DNA from: [Pantoea] beijingensis
GTDB lineage: Bacteria > Pseudomonadota > Gammaproteobacteria > Enterobacterales > Enterobacteriaceae
Direction: 5' to 3'
Assembly: GCF_022647505.1 (NCBI RefSeq)
Contig: NZ_CP071409.1
Location: 186,001 to 250,000 of the forward strand
Length of the DNA stretch: 64,000 nt
The notes under the pieces were generated by a model. It saw only the letters and a list, made by a program, of their open reading frames with translations, searched no databases and was not told where the DNA came from. The translations under genes and the position numbers were made by a program. Of the stretch, positions 19,392-28,499 are shown piece by piece; position 1 is the first letter of the stretch, and each line of letters starts with the position of its first letter.

Positions 19392-19928
19392 TTACCAGGC
19401 CAGTGTAGCGACGACGGTGTCGTTATAGGTTCCTGCTGCAGGAGCAGGAGTGGTCTGGTCTGCTGGCAGTACGCGACCATAAATAGGGATATTTTGTGCG
19501 GTGCCATCAGCAGCTAACGGGATCTGTCCGTTGATCGCGATAGCTTGTGTTCTTGCCGTATCAGAATAGAGACGGTAGGCAATATTGCCGCCGTTGGCGG
19601 TCATATTTCGAACCCCCTGGTTAGCCGACAGTCCACCATTTAATGCAAGAGTCGGCGTCAGTCCTTCACTACAGATGATAGACACGCCATTGCCACCAGT
19701 ACCGGTTACGCTTCCGTCAATTGCGTTGCTTAAATCGGCATAATTGCCGAAGTCCAGTGTTCCCCAGTGGTTGACTCCATTCGCAGAGGAACCATTGGAA
19801 ACGGTACAACCGGTGCTGAGGGTTAATTGAACAGCGACTTGTCCGTTCAGGGTCCCGGCGAACACCGGTGTGGAAAGGATGAAGGTTGCTGCTGTTAATG
19901 CGTAAATAGCTTTACTTTTTATGTCCAT
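19392..19928 (-). CDS. Csu-type major pilin, spore coat U domain (CsuA/B-like)
   Basis: First gene of the operon. The frame is open further upstream but MDIKSKAIYALTAATF at 19928 gives a clean signal peptide (cleavage near PVFA at residue 24) and has GGGAG before it, giving 178 residues. One spore-coat-U domain with cysteines at STGCTVSNG and SIICSEG and the end AGTYNDTVVATLAW. Its leading position matches CsuA/B, which builds the rod. Confidence 0.9.
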   Translation of the reverse strand: MDIKSKAIYALTAATFILSTPVFAGTLNGQVAVQLTLSTGCTVSNGSSANGVNHWGTLDFGNYADLSNAIDGSVTGTGGNGVSIICSEGLTPTLALNGGLSANQGVRNMTANGGNIAYRLYSDTARTQAIAINGQIPLAADGTAQNIPIYGRVLPADQTTPAPAAGTYNDTVVATLAW

Positions 19929-21511
19929 GATAACTCCCGAATAACAACTGATATAAACCACGCGATACACGCAGCGGAAAGCCACATGCGTAAATCTTCC
20001 GGTGATTGATAAAAAATCATGCTGATCTGCGATACGCACGATTTGGGAGATAAGGGACTGATGGTGCCAGCCTTACTTCTGTCGTTCGGCGTCAATCTGT
20101 GACTGAGATGGTCAGCAGATTGTGCAGTGGGGCTAATATAAATTAAGTCATATTGCTTAAGTAATGATATTTTTATCTATCGCTAAAAAAGTTTTAAATT
20201 CTGATACTCAGCCATAAAGTTGGATTTTTATCCTGAAATAAATGGGTTATATTTATTTTTATTCTAATTTGTTTATTTTTTTAATTTTGGAAATGTACTA
20301 TTTTTCTTTGGTATTAATAAATTTCTAATGTCAAATTGAGCCTTTGTTAACAGCTGTTGCGTTTGACGATCGTGGACAAGCAGTTGTTGTTTTTGTTACC
20401 AAATAATATGTATCGCTCAGCGCTATTTTGTTTGTTTATATAGGAAAAGTCTGAACTTTTGATTGGGCTTTAGTGGGTTCTGGCGGGCGGTCTTTTATAC
20501 GTTAACGGATACCGTATTGAGCGAATATGGATGCAATAATAAGGTTGTTTAGCGAGGCGCTTGCAATGGCTTAATGGCGTAAACAGTGGGGAATTTCTTA
20601 TAAAATACTTCTGTGCATTCTTATGGATGACCCCCGTGATTTTTTGCTGGAAATATTCTTTAAGTGAGGATAAAAATACAATAATTTTTTATTGTTGCTA
20701 TAGAATATATCGGATACTCCATTGATAATGGCTGGAATGGTCTGTGGATTTCCGTTCGTGAGCGTTGATGGAATAAGATAATTCCTAGTGACAGGACGTT
20801 AGCCTGTGTTATCCATATTTTTATGGTTTAAACTTCTTCCTCTGGGGTTAAAAATTACGGTACCTGCTGTCAAATTGCGTTTCATATTGGGATAGAAACT
20901 AAAAAGTATTTTTGAGCATAATAATCAGAGCTGCTGAAGCTCTCTGAAAGGGGAGTGTTGGCCGAAAATTTTATGTATAAATAATCGATACAGGGCCGCT
21001 CTATTTGTTTACTGAGGATGATTAATGACCTCAGTTACTCCAGGTGTGAAACCCTGAAAACCGAAGCTAAGCGTCCCCGGCGTCCGGCGGCTATAGGCCT
21101 GTGGCGGCTGAAGCGACTGACTGGCCGATGTCGCCTCGGGATGCATTGCAGTCTTGTTACCGCGCAAGATACTGAAGGCATATAAAATGAATGTCTCATC
21201 CCGCGCGGGACGGTAATATTATATAAGCAGCATTAAAGTTATCTGATTCGCTAATTTATATGAGAATAACGTTTCTGCTGAGGCATGGCGTCTTGTGCTG
21301 CTTTAGTATGTTGTGATTTTGTTATAAATAAGTGCGTAATAAGTAGCACGCAGCGGCTGGATACATTATTTAAGCCCCAGGGGATGACGATTTTTTACTT
21401 TGCGTGCGAGATCCTGTTAAAAAGTATTTTTATTTAAATAACCTTTTAACATTGGTAATAAAAATCGTTAAACTCCACGTTAATCGTTTCTCATACACTG
21501 GATTGTCCAAT
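19929..21511. other. Long AT-rich non-coding region upstream of the pilus operon
   Basis: Nearly 1.6 kb with no recognisable gene. Most of it is strongly AT-rich with T- and A-runs (20130-20330, 20600-20720), the composition that attracts H-NS. Small inverted repeats occur, such as ACAGG/CCTGT near 20795-20810. A sharply different GC-rich patch at about 21010-21225 is listed separately. The pilus promoter should lie at the left end, reading leftward. Confidence 0.6.
21010..21225 (+). other. GC-rich structured patch inside the AT-rich region
   Basis: It starts with TGAGG...CCTCA spanning a possible ten-codon frame (ATG at 21024, TGA at 21054-21056, GAGGA before it), followed by repeated GGCGGC blocks, a GCGAC/GTCGC hairpin and a final ATCCCGCGCGGGAC palindrome near 21197-21215. 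It could be a leader RNA of the DUF2946 gene, a small RNA or a decayed gene. I cannot identify it. Confidence 0.35.
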
Positions 21512-21985
21512 TTGGTCACTCTGTTTCGTCTGTCAACGCGTCGATTACCTGCTCTGGTTGGCGTATGGGCAATTTTGATGTTGTTTGTTGCTCCGGGTGT
21601 TTCTAAAGCCCTGGAGTATTGGCATCTATCAGGAAAAGGCGAAGCGACAAGCCATACCATGGCCGCGATGGGGCATATGGACAGGGGCACAATGGCGGTG
21701 TCTCACCATGTAATGCAGACAGAGCACTCCGCCAGTGACAGGACTCTCCGAAACGGCGGGAGTAATGGCCATACTGCTATGCCTGGCACCATGAGTATCA
21801 TGGATGATTTTGCTTGCGGTTACTGCCAGTTATTGGTGCATTTCCCCTTGCTGGCGTGGGTTTTCATCCCGCTAATCTGGCTGATACGATTCTCTTCCCC
21901 CTCGCCGCCATCGCAGATTATTCCTGCTTATCCAGTCACCTTCTTTGCTGGCATTCTACAGCCACGCGCTCCCCCAATCGCATAA
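21512..21985 (+). CDS. DUF2946 family membrane-anchored protein, Met/His-rich
   Basis: 157 residues from a TTG at 21512; the frame is open to a GTG at 21404 and no start has a good ribosome site, so the 5' end is uncertain. One helix near the N-terminus (LPALVGVWAILMLFVAPGVS) precedes a stretch with many Met and His (for example HTMAAMGHMDRGTMAVSHHVM), then the DUF2946 signature FACGYCQLLVHFPLL and a second hydrophobic segment. DUF2946 genes often sit with copper genes, and a CopC gene follows at 22373. Metal binding is an inference. Confidence 0.7.
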   Translation: MVTLFRLSTRRLPALVGVWAILMLFVAPGVSKALEYWHLSGKGEATSHTMAAMGHMDRGTMAVSHHVMQTEHSASDRTLRNGGSNGHTAMPGTMSIMDDFACGYCQLLVHFPLLAWVFIPLIWLIRFSSPSPPSQIIPAYPVTFFAGILQPRAPPIA

Positions 21986-22372
21986 AATACTCGAAAAATT
22001 CAAGCTTCAGCGTTGTTGATTACGACTGCCCACGTTATTGGGAACGCAATCAATTAAATAAGCTGTACCCGAATGATGCAGGGTATAAATCATACCATCA
22101 GATGATGTTGCTTATTATTCGGATTCTGGTGGTGATAATAAAATGTAAAAAAATATATGCGCTTTGCGTAGCGTCCCTTGCGTTTTTAAATAAATGATTA
22201 CGATGCTACACGGGGCTTGTAGATATTCACTTTTTTTGCATTCTTTCCGTCATTACTCCTTTCGGATGAATATGAAAAAAGGAATAGGGACTAAGACTGA
22301 CTCATTTTGTGGTGATCAAACACGTATCCCGACAATCCTGTTGGAGCGTTCTGTTATGCAAGGAGAATTACT
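21986..22372. other. Intergenic region between DUF2946 and CopC-like genes
   Basis: 387 bases. Around 22070-22110 there is a GTACCCGAATGATGCAGGGTAT hairpin-like stretch. Short open frames at 22161-22370 lack support. An AAGGAG at 22360-22365 belongs to the CopC gene. Confidence 0.45.
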
Positions 22373-22747
22373 GTGTTAAATCAATTGCAAAAAATGGCAG
22401 GAGCAACGGCGATCCTCGCCACTCTTTTTCTCTCTCAACACGCGCTTGCGCACGCGCATCTTGCGAGCGCAGAACCTGCCGATCAAGCGACTATTAGTGC
22501 ATCACCAACCACGTTAACCTTAACCTTTACGGAAGAAGTTGAGCCGTCATTTAGCGGTGTGAAGATGGTTAACGCTGAGGGTAAAGAGATTGCGACCGGT
22601 AAAACGGTAGTGGACAGTACAGATAAAAAGGTACTGCATATCCCGCTGAGTACACCGCTCGTGGCCGATGCATATCAGGTTGACTGGCATGTGCTTTCGG
22701 TTGATGGTCATAAAACCAAAGGGAGCTATCGCTTTACGCTAAAATAG
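22373..22747 (+). CDS. CopC/YobA-family periplasmic copper-binding protein
   Basis: 124-residue periplasmic beta-barrel copper carrier. The signal peptide ends at AHA/ALA near residue 24, leaving HAHLASAEPAD as the mature N-terminus whose first His is the copper(II) ligand in CopC; the partner block DWHVLSVDGHKTKG is also present. It is about the size of E. coli YobA (124) and similar in sequence. The GTG start has AAGGAG seven bases before. No CopD/YebZ gene follows, unlike E. coli. Confidence 0.9.
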   Translation: MLNQLQKMAGATAILATLFLSQHALAHAHLASAEPADQATISASPTTLTLTFTEEVEPSFSGVKMVNAEGKEIATGKTVVDSTDKKVLHIPLSTPLVADAYQVDWHVLSVDGHKTKGSYRFTLK

Positions 22748-22781
22748 CGCTCTTATTGGTCAGTGTCACATACAGCCTGTA

Positions 22782-22813
22782 TTGTCGTGGTCGACTGGTG
22801 TTGACCACGACAA
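22782..22813. terminator. 11-bp perfect hairpin between copC-like gene and autotransporter
   Basis: TTGTCGTGGTC (22782-22792) and GACCACGACAA (22803-22813) with a ten-base loop, between convergent genes; no strong T-run. Confidence 0.6.
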
Positions 22814-22920
22814 ATATCGTCAACAGGGCTGGGGTATAGGCAGTGAGGCCGATCAAAATAACCAGAACAGCGCTATTATGACCGCCATCTTAGCAATAAA
22901 TTGCCATTGCTCCAGCAGCC

Positions 22921-25900
22921 TCAGAAACGATAACGGGCACCGAATAAGACGCTGGTATCGTTAAAGGCGTTATCGCCAACCTGAAGAGTAACGTTTCCCC
23001 AGATATCAAGGTGTTCCTGTATCTTACCTTCAACACCCGTTTTTACTTCGGCCATGTCACGGGTCCCGGCGATGGTGTTGGCAACGTCATCCATTTTCAC
23101 CCGATAGTCACTGGTATTGTGGATCCAGTTGGCCTCGATGAAAGGCTGAAATTCACGCCCTGTTTTATCATCAAGGACGCTGTGGCCCTTAAGTGACGCA
23201 CGAACACCAAGGCGGGAGAGCAGGTTACCGGATAGCGGCTCTGAAACCCATGTGCCATTCAACTCACGACGGCCATTGGCATTGACATCCATCCAGATGA
23301 GCTGGAATTTAGGCTGTAACCAACCGCTCTGGCGCTGACTTGCCGTCATTGGTAATGTGTAGCCTCCTTCAATCGATGCCGTGAAGCCCTGAGAGTGATA
23401 GTTCTCTTTGGGCAGGGCCTGGCCACTGATGGTATTATCAAACCAGTTATACAAAACCCAACTGTCCAGATAGGCCGTGCTTTTATCTTCCTCGGAAGCA
23501 AACCAACTGGCATACAATCCCGCGCTGTAGCCTTTAACACTGCCATCTGCACCATAGCCGGTGATAGCTGAACGCGTGTTGCTCTGAGAATGACCGTAAC
23601 CAACCATTGGACCAACGTGCCAACGGTCATCACCGTTGTTGCTCCAGTCAATGAAATCCTTACCTAGCTGAACGATATAGCGATTAGAGCGAGTTTTGAG
23701 CTGATGACTCCCGTCATTAGAACGCGTGTGCCCACCAACCTGCCTTAACCACAGGCCATCAGCGCTCTGGCTGCCTGATGCGTGTGTGACAAAATCGGTT
23801 TCGCCCATGCGGTCATGTAACCCGGTATTAAACATCGTATTTGCGGCCATCATATTGGCCAGCAGCGCACCTGATTCAGGGCGGTACACCGCAGACTGCG
23901 GAGGGACAATATCTGAACCCGAATCATCCTTCTCATCCGGCGTTGGAACGGGAGTTGGCGTTGGATTAGGCTTAGGGGGCAATTGGCTGGTGAGAAACCA
24001 GCTCTCATTTTTTTTCACCAGGCTGTAATCATAGCTCCCGGCGACGATGCGCCCTGACGAGGTAAAGGATCCATAAGACGTCCCATCCACTCTTACAAGC
24101 TCAATACCCTCAATGGTCTTTGCTCCACGTCCACCGACGTTATTGATTGTCACCCGTGTTTCGCCCGCTTTAACATCACCCGAGACGATCAGTTTATCGC
24201 TTGCTGAATCGTCACCATCTAAGACGGTATTCATCGTCAGTCTACCGCCATTGCTCAGATAGTCACCTTCAACGGTCAGTGTTTTATAGCCGGTGTTGTT
24301 TGGTGCGGTGAACGCAATGTCACCATGATTATCCAGCGATTTAACATCTGAATTTGCTGTTATTGCCCACCGGCTGCTGCTATCAAGGGCGAGCTCGCTA
24401 ATGCGCTGGCTGAAGCCGGTTAGAGAAGTGTTCTGGCTTAATGCAACACGGGTAAAATTTTCTGTACTGTCAGAGATCAGTGAACCGTTCAGCACGCTAT
24501 TATTCGTTGCATCCAGGATAACGTTGCTCACCAGAGGATCGCCACTGGCGTTCCGACGACTTTTCACGTCCAGAACCTGGCCCGTGCTGCTGTCAAGGAA
24601 TGTGCTGGCAATGTTCATATTCAGCCGCGCGCTATCTGATGTCACCACGGCTCCCTGATGCGGCTTCACTTTGACGGCATCAAACGAGATTATATTGGGT
24701 TGCGTATCCACGTTTCCCGCAACGTAAATGGCCGCACTTTTTCCTGTCGTCACAAGGTCGGCCCCCACCAACGTTAGACTACCGTTAACCAGGCCAGCGG
24801 CATAAGCATTATCACCTTTTGTGGTCACCTGCAGGTTCGAACCGGTGATTATCGAATCCGGGTAGGCTATTAGCCCAAAGCTTCCCTGACCAGAGGTCGT
24901 TACCGTCGCGTCCGTCAGGGAAATATTGCCGCCGCGCGCGGCAAACACCCCTGTTGCCCCTTCACCTGACGTCTTGATAGTCAGGCTTTCCCCGGCGATT
25001 GATTGTTCGCTATATAGCGCAGTAGACTGTTTTCCGGATGTCTCCAGCAGACTATTGTAAAGGTTTGCTGGTCCATTCTGAGCGTTAACGGCAAAGGCTC
25101 TGTCACCGGAGGAGGTAAAGGTGGCATCTTTCGCGACCAGGGACGAGTCGTCAGAGGCGATCCATATTGCATCGCCGAAATCACCGGAGGTCTGATAGCG
25201 CCCGCCATTAATCGTGACGTGAGCGCCTGCGTTGGCATTTATCGCGTAGGTGTAGATGCCAGAACTGCTGATAATACTGTTATTGAGTTCGATATCACCG
25301 TTCATAATGCGAATAGCATCAGCGTTCTGAGCAAAAATCGTACTGTCAGAAATAACGGCGCGGCCTTTATCTGAAAGGGCGCCCGCCTTCAGGCTCAGGC
25401 CCATTGCTTTGTCTGTTGCCACAATCTGAACATGCTTCGCCTCCAGTTGGCTGAGGGAGCCTAACAGAATGCCACCATTGGCAGAGTGAGCCGCGTTAAC
25501 TATCGTCCCCTGTAAAGCGATGAGTGACGCGTTTTTCCCGGCAATTCCCCAGGCCGCTGTTCCCGTGGTACTGATATTCCCCTGCATGGCGCGCACTATT
25601 CCCTTGTCCAGGGTTACGGTATCTGCCGCTGTCCCCGTACTGGCCAACGTCGCATTGAATAAATTAAGTTCGCCCTCTTTTTCAACCAACGCCGCGCCCG
25701 TTGAGCTACTGCTGGTGAACATCAATCCACTCGCGTCTGTTTTAATTTTGCTTTCGGCCCCAGAGACATAAAGGGGATAATCACCGGCATCGCTGGACGT
25801 GTAGTTTTGGGTGACATTTATGCTTTCCCCATTGATAGCCTGAAAGGCGATAGCAGGAACTAAAGGGAGTGATAATAAACATAATCCAGTTATCAAATTA

Positions 25901-25929
25901 TAGTAAACGGTTGTTCCGTGTCGCGACAT
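22921..25929 (-). CDS. Type Va autotransporter with pertactin-like passenger
   Basis: 1002-residue self-secreting surface protein. A signal peptide ends near AIAFQA at residue 29. Residues 30-640 form a passenger of short repeated beta turns (for example the DATVTTSG, DATFTSSG, NASL type), consistent with a pertactin-like beta-helix. A proline linker PKPNPTPTPVPTPDEKD (about 655-672) leads to an autotransporter barrel of about 270 residues ending in LFGARYRF, with the terminal aromatic recognised by the Bam machinery. No protease or other catalytic motif is evident, so adhesion is the likely role. AAGGAAAA precedes the ATG. Confidence 0.93.
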   Translation of the reverse strand: MSRHGTTVYYNLITGLCLLSLPLVPAIAFQAINGESINVTQNYTSSDAGDYPLYVSGAESKIKTDASGLMFTSSSSTGAALVEKEGELNLFNATLASTGTAADTVTLDKGIVRAMQGNISTTGTAAWGIAGKNASLIALQGTIVNAAHSANGGILLGSLSQLEAKHVQIVATDKAMGLSLKAGALSDKGRAVISDSTIFAQNADAIRIMNGDIELNNSIISSSGIYTYAINANAGAHVTINGGRYQTSGDFGDAIWIASDDSSLVAKDATFTSSGDRAFAVNAQNGPANLYNSLLETSGKQSTALYSEQSIAGESLTIKTSGEGATGVFAARGGNISLTDATVTTSGQGSFGLIAYPDSIITGSNLQVTTKGDNAYAAGLVNGSLTLVGADLVTTGKSAAIYVAGNVDTQPNIISFDAVKVKPHQGAVVTSDSARLNMNIASTFLDSSTGQVLDVKSRRNASGDPLVSNVILDATNNSVLNGSLISDSTENFTRVALSQNTSLTGFSQRISELALDSSSRWAITANSDVKSLDNHGDIAFTAPNNTGYKTLTVEGDYLSNGGRLTMNTVLDGDDSASDKLIVSGDVKAGETRVTINNVGGRGAKTIEGIELVRVDGTSYGSFTSSGRIVAGSYDYSLVKKNESWFLTSQLPPKPNPTPTPVPTPDEKDDSGSDIVPPQSAVYRPESGALLANMMAANTMFNTGLHDRMGETDFVTHASGSQSADGLWLRQVGGHTRSNDGSHQLKTRSNRYIVQLGKDFIDWSNNGDDRWHVGPMVGYGHSQSNTRSAITGYGADGSVKGYSAGLYASWFASEEDKSTAYLDSWVLYNWFDNTISGQALPKENYHSQGFTASIEGGYTLPMTASQRQSGWLQPKFQLIWMDVNANGRRELNGTWVSEPLSGNLLSRLGVRASLKGHSVLDDKTGREFQPFIEANWIHNTSDYRVKMDDVANTIAGTRDMAEVKTGVEGKIQEHLDIWGNVTLQVGDNAFNDTSVLFGARYRF

Positions 25930-26495
25930 AGTATTTTCCTTAATAGAAACGGTGACGTCTCTGAAGTTTCCGTAGCTATCGAAGTCACGATGTTTCTTTC
26001 GCCTCTCAACGGTATTTGTGCTTACGATGCCAGTAAATCTGGAGTAAAAAGATAATGAACAAAGATAAAATATCTTCCAAAGGCGATCGGTATTCTGAGT
26101 CTATCCAGTACGTTAAAAATGGATATCATTATCACGTAGGGAAAATTATTTAACTGCTAGCATAAAACTGTGTCGTGACCAGTAAGTTATTGCAAGCACA
26201 TTATTTCATAAGATTATAATGAGATATTTTTATTTTGAGAAGTTAGGATATATCCAACATTATTGATGCTGTTTTTTTAAAATTCTTATATCTGTATTTT
26301 TATATCAAAGATAGAGAAAATCCTAATTGATATTTCATTGCAATGGTTATTTGGATAATTTACTATCCGTGAAAATTACGGTTCAAAACGTTCTGATGCC
26401 AGGACTGATCTATATTATCTATTTTTTATTTTTATTCGTCGGGTTTGAAAAGGGATATGCCTGAAGATAGTGCACACATATAAAATGGAATAATT
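25930..26495. other. AT-rich divergent region between autotransporter and LuxR-type gene
   Basis: 566 bases, very AT-rich, no gene. It must contain promoters for the autotransporter and for the regulator-exporter operon. No clear consensus promoter or palindrome was found. Confidence 0.5.
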
Positions 26496-27146
26496 ATGAA
26501 GGATGGGAAACTAAAGGTCGCAGTATTTTATGATTTTTCTATATTTCAAAAGGTGATAATTCATTATCTTAAGGTAGAGACAAAAGTCAGCAATGTTGAC
26601 GTACTTTTTTATCGCTCAATGCACACGTTGCTTACCGCAATAGATGATGGTCAAGTTGATGTTTTATTTACAGAATTTACCTTTTTGTCAAACAATAAAT
26701 CATGGAGTGTTGATAGCAAAAAGTTCAGCAGGTTGTGCCTCGATCATAATGTAAAAAGAGTGATGGTGGTTGCTAATCAACATCCCTATTTATTACGACA
26801 TATTGTTGATATGAAATTCGAGGCCACGATAGGCTTGAATGAAGGAATCGCCGGATTCCGTAACATCCTTGAGATGGCCAGCCTGCAAAAAAAAATACCG
26901 TCTGTTTCAGAAAAATTAATGCAAAACCTTATTAAAACAGACAAGCGGAAATACCCACTTTCACCAAAAGAATCGGAGGTGCTGTATCTGGTCGCTCAGG
27001 GATACTCGATTTCGGAGATTGCTGATAGAAAAAATAGATCAAAAAGTACCGTTGCGACGCAAAAGCAAAGCGCAATGAAAAAGCTCAACTTATCCAGTAA
27101 TAGTGAGTTAATCAGGTATATGTATGTTACCGGAATGATGGAATAA
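26496..27146 (+). CDS. LuxR-type response-regulator-like protein with degenerate receiver
   Basis: 216 residues: a receiver-like N-domain (1-130) and a LuxR/FixJ helix-turn-helix (about 154-212; LSPKESEVLYLVAQGYSISEIADRKNRSKSTVATQKQ in two helices). The usual phosphoacceptor Asp is replaced by Glu60 (VLFTEFTF) and the conserved Lys near the end of the domain reads Asn115 (GLNEG), so phosphorylation control is doubtful. It ends four bases before the TolC-like gene and so heads the exporter operon. Base composition is more AT-rich than the genes after it. Confidence 0.88.
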   Translation: MKDGKLKVAVFYDFSIFQKVIIHYLKVETKVSNVDVLFYRSMHTLLTAIDDGQVDVLFTEFTFLSNNKSWSVDSKKFSRLCLDHNVKRVMVVANQHPYLLRHIVDMKFEATIGLNEGIAGFRNILEMASLQKKIPSVSEKLMQNLIKTDKRKYPLSPKESEVLYLVAQGYSISEIADRKNRSKSTVATQKQSAMKKLNLSSNSELIRYMYVTGMME

Positions 27147-27150
27147 CATA

Positions 27151-28482
27151 ATGCAATATAAAGGATTATTTAAATTCATAATAGTATTGCTGCTGGGGCT
27201 GGTATGCCAGAAGTGTACGGCCTTAACACTTCAACAGGCTATTCTGGCTGCAGACAGTTACGATTCCGGCATCCGTGCAGCGCGTGAACTTAACAGCGCA
27301 GAGCAGCAAAAGCGTCTGGAAGGCTTCTCTGGTTTATTACCTCAGGTGAGTTTGAATGGCGGAATGTCTAAACAGGACCAGCCTGGCGCCTCTTACGCTG
27401 CGGGCGTCACGCGGCATAATTACAGCTTCAATTTGACCCAGCCGATTTTTGATGTTTCAAAGTTTGCCACCTGGAGACGTGCCGAGGCGATGGCCGATCT
27501 GGGGCAGATCAATTATATGCTGGCCCAGCAACAGTTAATTAGTGACGTGAGTGAGGCCTGGTTTACCGCTGCTTATGCTTCGCAGGTTCTGAAGAATGCC
27601 GAACGCACCCGTGCAGCATTCAGCCAGCAGCTACGCCAGGCGCAGCGGGGATTGGATCTTGGTGAACAAACCCGGCTGGAGGTCGATGAAGCCCAGGCCA
27701 ATTATGATAGCGCCGCAGCGGAGGTAATTGCTGCTGAAAGCGATCTGAATAATATCAAAATCCGCTTTTCGAAATTAACAGGCTTGTCCGGCAGTCAAAT
27801 TCCATTGAATACCATGGAGTGTTTCACACCGAAGCCTCTTCTGGCATTGAGCAAGGTTAAAGCGAAATCCAGTACCCAAAATCTTAATGTCCAGGCCGCC
27901 ATGTTTAGCCTTAAACAAAGCAATGCTGATGTTGTTGCCAGTGCGGGTAATCATTTACCCATTGTCACCTTCCAGGCTTCGTATGGTAATAACTGGAGCA
28001 GAGGAGAAGATGAAAACGTCATCGATAGCCTGTTCGGTACGACGTCAAAAACGCGAAATACTAATATCGGCATTAACGTGTCAATTCCAATCTTTGCGGG
28101 AGGCAGCCATATGGCGCAAAGCATCGAGGCCGCGCACCGTAAGGAACAATCCAGGCAGTTACTGGTCGATGCCCAACGTAAAGCGCGGGAAGACGCGGAA
28201 AGTGCCTGGTATAGCATGATGGCCGGAAGCGCCAAAGTTCGTGCTTACCAAAAAGCCATTATTTCCGCTAAAAAGCGTATGGAATCGACCGAATATGGAA
28301 GGGATATTGGTCAGAGAACGATCCTTGATGCGTTGAACGCCGAAAGTGATTACTTCAAATCATTGAAAGAGATCGCCAAAGCGCGGTACGACTATATTAC
28401 TGCCAATATTCAGCTCGCCAGAGCGACTGGGGAACTCGACTATTCCTACCTGAATAAATTCAGCTGCCCATCACACATGTAG
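27151..28482 (+). CDS. TolC-family outer membrane channel of a type I exporter
   Basis: 443-residue outer-membrane efflux protein. Signal peptide to about CTA near residue 24, then two repeats of the TolC fold: LQQAILAADSYDSGIRAAREL and, in the second half, helices ending GQRTILDALNAESDYFKSLKEIAKARYDYITANIQLARATGEL, which is the family C-terminal signature (split across residues 385-425). It lies between the regulator and the adaptor gene. Most class II microcin systems borrow the chromosomal TolC, so a dedicated copy is unusual. Confidence 0.92.
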   Translation: MQYKGLFKFIIVLLLGLVCQKCTALTLQQAILAADSYDSGIRAARELNSAEQQKRLEGFSGLLPQVSLNGGMSKQDQPGASYAAGVTRHNYSFNLTQPIFDVSKFATWRRAEAMADLGQINYMLAQQQLISDVSEAWFTAAYASQVLKNAERTRAAFSQQLRQAQRGLDLGEQTRLEVDEAQANYDSAAAEVIAAESDLNNIKIRFSKLTGLSGSQIPLNTMECFTPKPLLALSKVKAKSSTQNLNVQAAMFSLKQSNADVVASAGNHLPIVTFQASYGNNWSRGEDENVIDSLFGTTSKTRNTNIGINVSIPIFAGGSHMAQSIEAAHRKEQSRQLLVDAQRKAREDAESAWYSMMAGSAKVRAYQKAIISAKKRMESTEYGRDIGQRTILDALNAESDYFKSLKEIAKARYDYITANIQLARATGELDYSYLNKFSCPSHM

Positions 28483-28499
28483 TTTTGTAGAAGATCATT

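Noticed and set aside
21040..21110. Cobalamin riboswitch suggested by GGTGTGAAACCC
   Set aside because: The conserved B12-box and other core blocks are absent.
22921..25929. Autotransporter as toxin or protease
   Set aside because: The passenger shows only repetitive beta-helix turns and no catalytic serine-protease or lipase motif.
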